Assembly: GCF_002554705.1 (NCBI RefSeq)
Contig: NZ_PDEP01000002.1
Coordinates: 1-64,000, forward strand
Length of the DNA stretch: 64,000 nucleotides
Origin: Longimonas halophila
Lineage (GTDB): Bacteria > Bacteroidota > Rhodothermia > Rhodothermales > Salinibacteraceae
Direction: 5' to 3'
Shown: in pieces, positions 18,080-27,000 of the stretch
Layout: each line of letters opens with the position of its first letter
Numbering within the stretch: the stretch's first letter is position 1
Translations under genes and position numbers: made by a program
The notes under the pieces: generated by a model
What the model saw: only the letters and a program-made list of their open reading frames with translations
What the model was told of the DNA's origin: nothing
Database searches by the model: none

Positions 18080-18187
18080 TGTATTGATGGGGCGTTGAGT
18101 GTATACATTGTGGGGTGGAGAACATAGTTGATACAGGGGACAGATGTATGTTATACAAAGATATGCCTGTAACATGCAAACAGCACA

Positions 18188-18230
18188 TAAAAAACCCCCG
18201 GCTTGGCCAGTGTGGCCACGTCGGGGGTCG
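18188..18230 (-). terminator. Rho-independent terminator after tRNA-Ala
   Basis: On the minus strand a GC-rich stem (ACCCCCGAC...TGGCCA / TGGCCA...GCCGGGGGT with a CAC loop) is followed directly by TTTTTT. It lies just downstream of the tRNA 3' end, as expected for its terminator. Confidence 0.85.
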
Positions 18231-18235
18231 GGCAG

Positions 18236-18308
18236 TGGAGCTAAGCGGATTCGAACCGCTGACCTCTGCAGTGCGATTGCAGCGCTCTACCAACTGAGCT
18301 ATAGCCCC
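18236..18308 (-). tRNA. tRNA-Ala (anticodon CGC)
   Basis: The minus strand folds as a complete cloverleaf. Acceptor GGGGCTA pairs with TAGCTCC and includes the alanine identity pair G3-U70. The D arm is GCTCAGTTGGTAGAGC, the anticodon stem is CTGCA/TGCAG with loop ATCGCAC giving anticodon CGC, and the T arm is AGCGG-TTCGAAT-CCGCT. A73 is encoded but CCA is not. It reads GCG codons. A strong terminator follows. Confidence 0.95.
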
Positions 18309-18403
18309 ATTGGATATGTGCAGTGTACCGTAACATCTGCTACAGACCTCGGTTCCGACCTACATTTTCTGCGATGTGATCTTTCATTTAACCCTGTGCC
18401 GAC

Positions 18404-19381
18404 TTACAGCTCGCCTGTCGGTAGCACGGCGCTGAGCTCTTCGGCACACGTGGGAGCCACATCAACGACATGGAGGCGTTCTGCAAGAGGCGTGTTAACA
18501 GTGCGGTCATCAGGAATGGTATCGGCGATCAGCACGCCTTTGACTCCGACCTCGGCCAGTCGGACCGGAGCGGGGTCAACCAGCAGTCCATGTGTAGCTG
18601 CTGCCCACACGGCGTGGGCCCCGTGCTCGTAACAGGTGCGCACCGCCTGCGCCATGGTACCCCCTGTGCTAATCATGTCATCAACCACGACAACGGTACG
18701 GCCTTCCACATCCCCCGTAAACGCATCATGCGTCACGGCGTCGGGACGGATGCGCTGCTTGTGCACCATAGCCAGTTCAACGGCACCGCGTGCGGGCGTT
18801 GATAGCGCCCCAGCCCAAGCACGCGCTCGTTTCCACGCTCCTACATCGGGGGCACACACCGAAAGAGGCACCTGTGCTGGTAGATGCGCATAGAGCGCCT
18901 TTGCCATTGGCGGGACCGCATTCACCGACCACGCCGAACCGGTAAACGCGTTGTGCAGCGCCGCAGGCGTGTGCACGTCTACCGTAAGCAGCGCGTCCAT
19001 CCCGGCGTAGTGCAAGTGGCGCATCACAATCTGCAGACCCACCATGTCTGTTGGAGCCGTTTTGGTGTCGCTGCGCGCATAGCCCAGGTACGGCACCACG
19101 CCGATGCATCGCTCAACGCCAGCGGTTTTCAGTTGGTGGATGCCAAAAACCAATTGCATGAGGCGGTCGTGCAACGAATCCGTCTGCGTGGCGGCCAGCG
19201 ACGCCACCACAACCGCAGTGTGCGGCATTGCTCCAGGATGCCACTGCACCTCCAACTCGCCATCGGGAAAGCGCCTTACGCGGGCCTCCGTACAAGCAAT
19301 TCCGAGCGCATCACTGAACGAGCGGGCAAAGGCAGCATCAGAGGGCAGTGTCATGCAGCCGCAAGAAGTGCGAGACATCAT
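18404..19381 (-). CDS. Ribose-phosphate pyrophosphokinase-like protein (divergent)
   Basis: About 325 residues, the size of PRPP synthetase. The PRPP-binding loop VVVVDDMISTGGTM is intact, as are the ATP/Mg region LTVDVHTPAALHNAF and a flexible-loop-like KQRIRPDA. It departs from the canonical enzyme where RQDRK is expected: here it reads YARSDTKTAPTDMVG. It is therefore either a divergent PRPP synthetase or a specialised paralogue. The start is taken at the ATG at 19381; 19354 (MTLPSDAAFA) is also plausible. It lies 31 bases downstream of a ribbon-helix-helix/zinc protein gene and is probably co-transcribed. Confidence 0.82.
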   Translation of the reverse strand: MMSRTSCGCMTLPSDAAFARSFSDALGIACTEARVRRFPDGELEVQWHPGAMPHTAVVVASLAATQTDSLHDRLMQLVFGIHQLKTAGVERCIGVVPYLGYARSDTKTAPTDMVGLQIVMRHLHYAGMDALLTVDVHTPAALHNAFTGSAWSVNAVPPMAKALYAHLPAQVPLSVCAPDVGAWKRARAWAGALSTPARGAVELAMVHKQRIRPDAVTHDAFTGDVEGRTVVVVDDMISTGGTMAQAVRTCYEHGAHAVWAAATHGLLVDPAPVRLAEVGVKGVLIADTIPDDRTVNTPLAERLHVVDVAPTCAEELSAVLPTGEL

Positions 19382-19412
19382 GTTGAACGGGTCGATATGA
19401 CAAAGGCGCGGG

Positions 19413-19748
19413 TTACACGGCTCGGTCTTCAGCGCACTGCGGACAGTCGAGCCACTCCTCCGCTGGGATTGAGGTAAGGGCCTGCGGACTGGCACCACGC
19501 TCGAACACGGGACGCATTAGAATGTCGCCTGCGCTGTATGTGGTGCCGCATGTATAGCAGGCGGCCTCGTGGTGGAGCTGTACGGGTGTGTAGCCTGCAA
19601 TGACCCACCCGTCGTGGCCGGTGTGAGCAGCTAAGCTTTCCAGCGCAGCGCGTACGGTGCGCGACTTGTTGCCTCCATAATAGGTCGTGGCCAGCTCATC
19701 CAACAACGCGACGGCCTCGGCATCGAGCGTGAAGTTCAGTCGTTTCAT
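19413..19748 (-). CDS. Ribbon-helix-helix protein with C-terminal zinc-ribbon-like cysteines
   Basis: A 111-residue protein. Residues 1-45 (KRLNFTLDAEAVALLDELA ... GNKSRTVRAALESL) fit a MetJ/Arc/CopG ribbon-helix-helix DNA-binding domain. Two Cys pairs, C64-x2-C67 (CYTCG) and C102-x2-C105 (CPQC), could bind one zinc ion. It immediately precedes the PRPP synthetase-like gene and may regulate it or itself. The combination is not one I can name, so the DNA-binding role is inferred from the N-terminal fold only. Confidence 0.7.
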   Translation of the reverse strand: MKRLNFTLDAEAVALLDELATTYYGGNKSRTVRAALESLAAHTGHDGWVIAGYTPVQLHHEAACYTCGTTYSAGDILMRPVFERGASPQALTSIPAEEWLDCPQCAEDRAV

Positions 19749-19860
19749 AGCAGGCTAAAATACGCACAAGGAGTAGCTGCTGCGTGTACTGCAGATGCAT
19801 CCAAAAGATCAAAACGAACCGGCCCCTCCCAACGCACGCAGGCCAACGCACGCATGAGAC

Positions 19861-20562
19861 TCACTGTCCCTCGCGCAGGCGGTAGGCAAGACGTTCAGGA
19901 AGCTGCTCGGCCTCTATGCGGGCTGCTGCAGCGTCTACATCGTAAGAAAACCGTACGCAGCGATGAATTAAGGCCTCGGTATCGAAGAGCACCAGGCTAC
20001 CTTTGGGGGTATGGTCGCGGGGCTGTCCCACACTCCCTACGTTGATCAGGTATCGGTGCCCGGCACGAACTTCGAACACGCCCAGTGCATCTGCAATGAC
20101 GGCGGGAATGTGCGTGTGGCCCATGAAGCAGAACGGCGTATCAAAATGCTCAAACTGCTTACGAATGTCCTGGTACGCAGACAGATGCTTCCACGCGTCG
20201 GGAGCATCGGGCGAGGCGTGCACGAGCGTGCACGGACCTACCGTATCTACCAGCGGAAGGGTGCGCAGAAACGCGAGCTGGTCTGCGCTTAGCACCGAGC
20301 GATGATACGTAGCTGCGCGTTGTGCGTCCTGCGGAAGCTGCTCCATGCCCGTGCCCGTAGCCACCGCCCGGTCATGATTGCCCTGCACCACATGCGTGCA
20401 GTGCTCACGCACAAGATCGACGCACGGACCGGGGTCTGCGTTGTATCCCACGATGTCGCCCAGACAGTAGATAGCCTCTACATCAGCCTGTTCAGCAATG
20501 CGCAGAGCCGCCTGCAGCGCATGCAGGTTAGCATGAATATCGGAGAGAACAGCGAGCCGCAC
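19861..20562 (-). CDS. YfcE/MJ0936-type metallophosphoesterase
   Basis: A 233-residue calcineurin-like phosphoesterase. Metal ligands are visible in order: LSDIHANLHAL (D-x-H), YCLGDIVGYNADP (GD), VVQGNHDRAV (GNHD), LVHASPDAP, and FMGHTHIPAV plus INVGSVGQPRD (GHTH). The order and length match single-domain phosphodiesterases. The start is taken as GTG at 20562 because it lies directly before RLAVLSDIHANL; the frame is open upstream but without family sequence. It is divergent from the D-Ala-D-Ala ligase gene. Substrate unknown. Confidence 0.88.
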   Translation of the reverse strand: MRLAVLSDIHANLHALQAALRIAEQADVEAIYCLGDIVGYNADPGPCVDLVREHCTHVVQGNHDRAVATGTGMEQLPQDAQRAATYHRSVLSADQLAFLRTLPLVDTVGPCTLVHASPDAPDAWKHLSAYQDIRKQFEHFDTPFCFMGHTHIPAVIADALGVFEVRAGHRYLINVGSVGQPRDHTPKGSLVLFDTEALIHRCVRFSYDVDAAAARIEAEQLPERLAYRLREGQ

Positions 20563-20858
20563 AGAACAAAAGGATTGGAATGTTAGACGATGAACGGTGC
20601 AACATACTGAACGTTGAGGTAGCCTACAACCGGAAGAGACACACAGGCGTGCTGTTTGATACGCAATCAATGCAGTACGTAAGGCCGTTCTTCCCTGAAT
20701 CAAACCCTAACCGGTTGTGATGGGTATGCTGCACGTCACCGCTATACGGGCCATACGCAACGGTTTTGTATGGGCTGATGCCCACTGTGGGTGTCGCGTT
20801 CCACACAGGCATCCCACCCCCTTTTGAACTTGGATAACATGGCATTGTGGATTCTTCG

Positions 20859-22085
20859 ATGTGTACGGTTGGCGTGGTATTGGGAGGCGTAGCGCCGGAG
20901 CACGAGGTGTCGATCATCTCGGCCTTGCAAGCCGCTGCCGCACTCGACCGCGAGCGCTACACCCCCGTGCCGCTTTACATTGCTAAAGACGGCACCTGGT
21001 ACACCGGCGATGCGCTGCTGGAGGTAGACACCTATCGCGATCTCGACGCGCTCCGGGACGCAGCCACCCCTGTGGCGCTGCACCCTGGCGGATACGGCAC
21101 GCTACGCGTTGTGGAAGTGCCCCCCGAATCGCGCTGGGAACGCCTGCGCCGCCCCCCACTGCGCCGCGACATCGACGTGATGCTGCTGGGCTTGCATGGA
21201 GGACCTGGCGAGGATGGCAGTGTGCAGGGCCTCTGCGAAGCGATGGGCGTGCCCTACACCGGCAGCGGCGTGCTTGGATCGGCCGTGGGCATGGACAAGG
21301 GGCTCTCCAAACAGCTCTGCCAACAGGCGGGCATCCCGGTCGTCGACTTTGTCACGCTACGCGATAACGACTGGGCAGGGCGCGAAGACGAACAGCTTAC
21401 ACGCTGCCTGGATACGCTGGGCTTGCCCCTCATCGTGAAGCCCGCACGGCTGGGCTCGTCGATTGGTATTGCTCGAGCCGACACGCGCGCCGCGCTTGAC
21501 GCTGCTATCGAGGATGCCCTGCGCTACGACGACAAGGTGATTGTGGAAAAGGCGGTGTCGGACCTTCGCGAGATCAACTGCTCGGTGCTGGGCACCCCGA
21601 CTGAATCCACCGCAAGTGTTCTGGAAGAGCCTGTTCCTTCTGCCGAAGAAGACGTACTCTCTTTTCAGGACAAGTACATGCGCGAATCCGACAATAACGC
21701 GGGCGGCACAAAAACGGGCGGGCCCGAAGGCATGGCTTCGCTCGATCGCATCATTCCTGCCGAGTTGGACGATGCCACCACCGCATCCATTCAGGAGATG
21801 GCCGTACAGATCTTTCAGCTGTTCGAGTGTGCAGGGGTTGCGCGCATCGACTTTATGATAGACCGCGCAACGGGCACCGTGTACTTCAACGAGATTAACA
21901 CCATTCCAGGATCGTTCTCGTTTTACCTGTGGGAGCCGAGCGGTATTCCCTTCGACGAGCTCATGCACCGCACCATTCAGGCTGCTCAGCAGCGGTTTAC
22001 TGAAGCCCGCGGGCGCATCCGCACCTACGATGTGAACCTGCTTTCGGAGCGTAGTCTGTCGGGGCTGAAGGGAAGCAAAGGATAG
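20859..22085 (+). CDS. ddl: D-alanine--D-alanine ligase
   Basis: A 408-residue ATP-grasp ligase making the D-Ala-D-Ala dipeptide of peptidoglycan. Seen are the start VGVVLGGVAPEHEVSIISA, LLGLHGGPGEDGSVQG, GSGVLGSAVGMDKGLSKQL, LIVKPARLGSSIGIARA, and the Mg-binding EINTIPGSFSFYLWEPSGIPFDEL. It is longer than the ~310-370 residues usual for Ddl; part of the extra length is a low-complexity stretch near 270-290 (RESDNNAGGTKTGGPEG) in the region before the second substrate loop. The ATG at 20859 is preferred to a GTG 12 bases upstream. It meets the exosortase partner gene tail to tail with 3 bases between. Confidence 0.93.
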   Translation: MCTVGVVLGGVAPEHEVSIISALQAAAALDRERYTPVPLYIAKDGTWYTGDALLEVDTYRDLDALRDAATPVALHPGGYGTLRVVEVPPESRWERLRRPPLRRDIDVMLLGLHGGPGEDGSVQGLCEAMGVPYTGSGVLGSAVGMDKGLSKQLCQQAGIPVVDFVTLRDNDWAGREDEQLTRCLDTLGLPLIVKPARLGSSIGIARADTRAALDAAIEDALRYDDKVIVEKAVSDLREINCSVLGTPTESTASVLEEPVPSAEEDVLSFQDKYMRESDNNAGGTKTGGPEGMASLDRIIPAELDDATTASIQEMAVQIFQLFECAGVARIDFMIDRATGTVYFNEINTIPGSFSFYLWEPSGIPFDELMHRTIQAAQQRFTEARGRIRTYDVNLLSERSLSGLKGSKG

Positions 22086-22088
22086 CCC

Positions 22089-22553
22089 CTACGCATGCTG
22101 GCGATGCCGCACCCACAGCGCAACGGGCACGCCCAGGCTGTACAGATCCACGCCATAGGTTTGCAGGAAATCGGCTACCCCAAACGCACCGGGCCATGCC
22201 ATGAGTGCTGCGCTCCATGCAGCGACCATGCATGCAAAGAGAAGGCAGTGCCCGGCCCAAAAGAAGAGCCAATATCCGTGCTTAGGGAATGCAGCGACAA
22301 GAAAGAGCGCCGGGAGAAGAAAGGGAATTCCTGCAGGGGCAGGCAACGACGTCTGCGTTCCGCTGGAAAGCGTGATACGGACCGGGCCCCCTCGGGCTTG
22401 CACTGCCGCTTCAGAAGGCGCGCTCCACTGCAATACTGGCACAGCCGCTTCGTTAAGCACAACTCCTCGCATCGGGCGCCAGGCCGTCCAATATCCAATG
22501 AACAGCAGTCCCATTAGTAGCAGGCGGACAGCAATCGTACGGAGGGTGCTCAT
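22089..22553 (-). CDS. Exosortase-associated small membrane protein
   Basis: A 154-residue protein with an N-terminal helix (LLLMGLLFIGYWTAW), a polar extracytoplasmic stretch of about 50 residues, then two or three hydrophobic helices (IPFLLPALFLVAAFP, YWLFFWAGHCLLFACMVAAW). Size, topology and position match the accessory proteins that accompany Bacteroidota exosortases such as the XrtF-system partner. Its start overlaps the exosortase stop in an ATGA arrangement, indicating translational coupling. Function is unknown. Confidence 0.72.
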   Translation of the reverse strand: MSTLRTIAVRLLLMGLLFIGYWTAWRPMRGVVLNEAAVPVLQWSAPSEAAVQARGGPVRITLSSGTQTSLPAPAGIPFLLPALFLVAAFPKHGYWLFFWAGHCLLFACMVAAWSAALMAWPGAFGVADFLQTYGVDLYSLGVPVALWVRHRQHA

Positions 22554-23110
22554 GACGAAAGAGCGGGCGTCTGAGCAGGCGCAGGCGACGCGTCGTTGTC
22601 AGGGTGCGAGCGCGCATCATCGTTGAGGTGGACCCATGCCATCCACAGTCCAAATACGATAACGTAGAAGAACGTCGTCATTCCGAACGAATGCATGGGG
22701 TCGAATGCAGCGGGCCAGTACATCTGGAAGCCCAGCATAGTCACAACTCGGAATACGTTGGCCGCATAGATGGCAAAAATGCCTACGGGAATGAACCATA
22801 GGCGATGCCGCCATGACCCAGGAAAGGCGACTACAAATCCAATAAACAGCCCGATTGTCGTAAGCCCATTGCACCCGTTGATGATGCGCACGCCTGGAAT
22901 GCCCGCCATAAGCACCGTGCGATACTCAGCGAAGGCGTCGAACCCAAGTGTGTTGATAATTGAAGCGGTGACATACGCCACATTCACTGAAAGCCATTCG
23001 TCCAGCCGCCCATCAGGGAGTAGATAGAGGTCGTAGACGACGTACCACACCCCATAGATTGCAAGGCCCTTAAGCAGAAACTGGAGTACCGATTGATAGC
23101 GCGACCACAT
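22550..23110 (-). CDS. Exosortase/archaeosortase family transpeptidase (XrtF-like)
   Basis: A 186-residue polytopic protein with about five helices. The family catalytic triad is recognisable: Cys in INGCNGLTTIGLFIGFVVAF, Arg in YAANVFRVVTMLG and His in FDPMHSFGMTTFF. Exosortases process C-terminal sorting tails of exported proteins and attach them to the cell surface. The ATG at 23110 is preferred over an upstream TTG. It is coupled to the following gene by ATGA overlap. No protein with a recognisable tripartite sorting tail for it was found in this window, so its substrate lies elsewhere. Confidence 0.85.
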   Translation of the reverse strand: MWSRYQSVLQFLLKGLAIYGVWYVVYDLYLLPDGRLDEWLSVNVAYVTASIINTLGFDAFAEYRTVLMAGIPGVRIINGCNGLTTIGLFIGFVVAFPGSWRHRLWFIPVGIFAIYAANVFRVVTMLGFQMYWPAAFDPMHSFGMTTFFYVIVFGLWMAWVHLNDDARSHPDNDASPAPAQTPALSS

Positions 23111-23436
23111 GCGCAATGGGCGAGTGCATTAGGGGAAATACGGAAGAGTGGTATTCTGTCGTCATTGTCTGCGTTCCCTGACATTTGCCTGTGTGGATGC
23201 TACGGAATGCACATGCTTTCAAGTATCGGTACCGGTCTGGCACTGAGAGGGAGCATCCCCAGCGCTTTTGGGGCTCCAAGCAACTGCACTCGGGTCGGTT
23301 CTTCCCCCAATGACAATACGCCTGCCGCTGCGGTTAAGCAGGGCAGGCGCATTGTGCAGATGCACGAAAACGTCGTGCTGATTTCGATCAGCGCTTTTAT
23401 GTCGGGCTCTGCATCGTGATGAAAGGTTGCGGTTGA
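23111..23436. other. Intergenic region upstream of the exosortase gene
   Basis: About 326 bases. No gene is supported. It holds one strong hairpin at 23314-23354, listed separately, and presumably the promoter for the exosortase pair. Confidence 0.55.
23314..23354. other. Strong hairpin downstream of the FN3 lipoprotein gene
   Basis: Arms CAATACGCCTGCC and GGCAGGCGCATTG pair over 13 positions with one mismatch, and an inner CTGC-GGTTAA-GCAG stem completes the structure. It starts about 80 bases past the FN3 gene stop on the minus strand. There is no long T-run, so it may act as a terminator, RNA-stabilising hairpin or repeat. Confidence 0.55.
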
Positions 23437-23916
23437 TTATGGACGATCAGGCGGCCCCGCAAAGGGCGTTACCGCCGCTTCGTTTGAGGCTTCGCTCTCG
23501 GCTTCACCGCCGCCCGTGGTAGACGTTACACGGTAGTAGTACGTGGTGCCGTTTTCCAATTCGGCATCGGTATACGAGCCTCCAGAAACACCCGTTGCCA
23601 CAGGTTCTTCTGGAAGCGCCCCACCCGACGAGGTGGTCCGATACACGCTATACGACACGATGTACGAATCTACCGGATCAACGGTATCCCACACGAGCTC
23701 AACTTCACTGTCGCCCGATGCGGCCTCCAGCCCCGAAGGGGCAGTTGGCGTTTCAGGGGTTGGCAGTTCCGGCACCTCAACCAGGTTGCTTTCGGAATCA
23801 CACCCTGTCTGTACCAGCAGGCCGAGGGATAAAACCCCCACGAACAGGAGCTGAACAGCGCGTGATTGGCGTAGAGAGAGCGTCATAGCGGTCGAAAAGT
23901 TCTTTATAATACGCAT
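23437..23916 (-). CDS. Fibronectin type III domain lipoprotein
   Basis: A 159-residue predicted lipoprotein. The hydrophobic signal VQLLFVGVLSLGLLVQTGC ends in a lipobox; a Pro/Thr-rich linker follows, then one FN3 domain (about residues 58-152) with PTAPSGLEAASGDSEVELVW, the conserved YIVSYSVYRTT and NGTTYYYRVTSTT. It should be tethered outside the cytoplasm. An internal ATG at 23886 gives a more typical signal length and may be the true start. It lies 95 bases downstream of the giant S8 protease gene, so co-expression is possible. Binding partner unknown. Confidence 0.8.
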   Translation of the reverse strand: MRIIKNFSTAMTLSLRQSRAVQLLFVGVLSLGLLVQTGCDSESNLVEVPELPTPETPTAPSGLEAASGDSEVELVWDTVDPVDSYIVSYSVYRTTSSGGALPEEPVATGVSGGSYTDAELENGTTYYYRVTSTTGGGEAESEASNEAAVTPFAGPPDRP

Positions 23917-24011
23917 GATTAAGCAGGTCGATAGACAGAGACTGTGAATGCAGAGGCCTCTCGGCCCCCGCCGGACTCATCCCGGCGGGGAGAGAGGAAA
24001 CGGGGTACAAA

Positions 24012-27000
24012 TTAGCGCACCACCGTGATCTTCTGCGTCAGCGTCTGCCCGCCGACGTGCAAGCGCCCGAAGTAGACACCGCTGGCCAGCTGGCTGGCAT
24101 CAAACGGCACTTCGTGTACCCCCGCCTGCTTGCGCTCATTCGTGAGCGTAGCGACGCGGCGGCCCAGCATATCGTACACTTCGAAGCGTACGTCTTCGGC
24201 TTCGGTGAGCGTGTACTGCACGGTGGCCTGGCTCTGTACCGGATTCGGATACGCCGTGAGCGTAAGCTCGGTCGGCAGCACCTCATCAACAGCACCATCC
24301 ACAAAGGCCTGTGTACCAATAGCCACACGCAGCGTAATTTCGTCGCTGTCGGGCTCAAGCGTGACCGTCGAGTTCGTGCTCAGGTCGTACGTGGTGCCCG
24401 CGCTTGGATGTAGCAGTGCAGCCTCGCGCCCATTCAGGGCCGTCAGATCGCTAAAGCGAATCTCGACGGGTCCCTCTGCCTGGGTGCGCAGCGTAAGCGT
24501 GAAGGTTTCCCCCTCGCCGCTCATCGTGCGCTGCGACCGCATCAGGGGCGGCTGCGTCTCTGCAGAAGCAAGAGCCTGGTCATCAGCATCCGGCTGGATG
24601 CGCAAGCTGACTGCTTCGAAGGCGCTTGGCGGCCCCACAAGGGGCTTGGCCGTTGCGCTCGACTCCGTGACCCCCAGCTGTACCGTCGACGTTACGTCGG
24701 GCCGGTCAACCAGCGTAGCCGCCATGCTTATCAGCGGATCGGTGTCGGGCGTAGCCGCTCCCGCCGTTTCAGAGGGCGGTTCGGGCTGTTCTTCGCCAGG
24801 CTGGAGAACCAGTTCGTTAAGCCCACCATCGTTCAGGAAGTAGTAGGCTTCTCCGCTCATGGCGGAGCCCAACGTTTCCGATTCGCTGAAGGCTCCATTG
24901 AAGGCCCAGAGCGGCTGGAAGCTGCCCTCGTTGAGCGCTTCTACTGCAGCCCAGTCGAGGTCCATACCCATCGGGTTCGATACAATGTTCCAGCCGTCGT
25001 GCAGCGGCACGGCGACGCGCCCGTCAGGACGGTCGAGCTCGATGGCATTGTATTCACCTTGGTGCTCCCAGGCGCTCTGCCCGGTGAGCCAGAAGCCACG
25101 GCCCGGTTCAAAGGTGAAGGTTTCCGTTCCATCGTATTGAACCAGCGCGTCGGCATCGGCACCATTGTCCCAGTACGCTTGCCAATCGAGGCCCACTTCA
25201 CCTGCTACCACATCGCTCATTGGGAGGCTAATGTCTCCCGGCAGTGCCACAAGGCGGTAGTTGGTGGCATCAGCGGCCTGACCGCCAAAGTCGCGGCTTA
25301 CATCCACAGCGAGTTGCCCCACCGTTGCCGCAAACTCAGCGCGAGCTTCGCCATCGGCGTTGCTGGCGGCAATCGACACCGTCGATATGCCAGCGCCGGT
25401 CGGCGTCACTGTCAGCGTGCTCCCTTCCAGTGCCGCATCTACCAGTGCTGGATTCGAGGCTTCGATGCTATATTCGAGGCCATCGCCAATGGGGTCTGTG
25501 AACACCGTGCTGAGGTCTACCTCAAACGGCGCTCCTCCCAGAGTGAGCTCCTGATCGGCCGGGGCATCGGCGATCGTCGGGCCATTTTCGCCGACAACGG
25601 AGAGCACAGCTGGCGTGTAGCCAAACGTAGCCCGTGGGTCGTTCGTGGACACGCCAAGGCCGAAGCGACCTTCCTGTCCGTACACACCCACATCCAGACC
25701 TTCCGAATCGAAGGTAACCTGCACCGATTCGCTCTCACCGCTTCCGATGGAGCCGGATGCCGGCTCGACGTTTGCGATGAACTGTGGCACAAAGGCAATG
25801 TCTACAGCCAGATTGTTCTCGATGTAGTCTGTGCCGAATGCGACCTGCAGCCCATCTGAGCCGTCGGCGTTTTCGACACCTACAGTCGCTCCACTGGTTG
25901 GGCCATCCATATCCAGATACTGGTAGCGGATCATGCCCTCCGCTGTCAGAATAATCTGGAAGGTGTACGCATCTTCTGTTTCACCCAAGGCAAAGGGCGG
26001 AACCTCATTGTACTGAACGATGAAGCGATTATTTTCGCTATCGTCGTACACGTAGACGTTGCCTCCTGCATCCGGATTCAGGTCTACCCAGAACGGAGCC
26101 ACAATGCCATTGGGGGCACCAGGCGTTGGGATTTCCTGATTGATGAAGTAATTCCCGCTCGGGCTATCGAAGAACAGGAATCCGTTGTTATCCACACGGA
26201 CGCTTGTCTTCGCTTCTCCGTAGAAGTCAAACTCGAACGGCAGATCAACCTCAACGGACGGTGTGCCGAGGAAGTCATCGGTAAGGTCGAGTGCTACAGC
26301 ATTCTCGTTTTCGCTGATGTCGACCCACTCGAAGGAGGGACCGCCGAACTCGTTACTATCGATCCAACGATAGCCAAAGCCGTCGGGCCCGCCTGCACCC
26401 AGTTGCACCGGGTGTCCTTGACCCGCATGCGGGTCGGCATCTCCTTTCTCAAAGGAGCGCGTGCCGTTCACTACACTGGAGGTGTTGTTTCGCTCCACCC
26501 CGGGCTGGCTCAGTACGTTCTGAGCAGCAAATGCCGGGAAGCTGTAGTTGAGCGTGCTTCCACTGTCTCCATCGTTGGAGATCGTGAGCGGGACGTCCTC
26601 CTGTGTATTCGTTTGCTGCACGTTCTGCAGGACATCGGGGTTCAGCGCGAGCGCCGGAGGCACAAGGCCTTCGCCTTCTACCGGCAGCGTCACTGTCTCA
26701 TCCTCTCCGATGTTCGTCTGCAGCGTGATTACTCCAGAACGCGTACCAACGGCCGTCGGAGCAAATTCTACGCTCACTTCAGTCGTATCATCGCGCACGT
26801 CAAACGCCAGGTCGTCTTCGATAATGAAGTCCTCAGAGTCAGACGTCACGCTGTCGATGATGAGCGGGTTGCCACCGGCATTGCTGATTTCGAACGTCAG
26901 TGTTCTGCTGGCGCCAACCAGTGTGCCATCAAAGGTGAGCGATTCCGGATCGAGTGCGACTTCGGGCGGCCCGGCGTCTACCAGCATATCTACCGGTACG

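Noticed and set aside
23437-23916. FN3 lipoprotein as exosortase substrate
   Set aside because: Its C-terminus lacks the motif-helix-basic cluster tail that exosortases cut.
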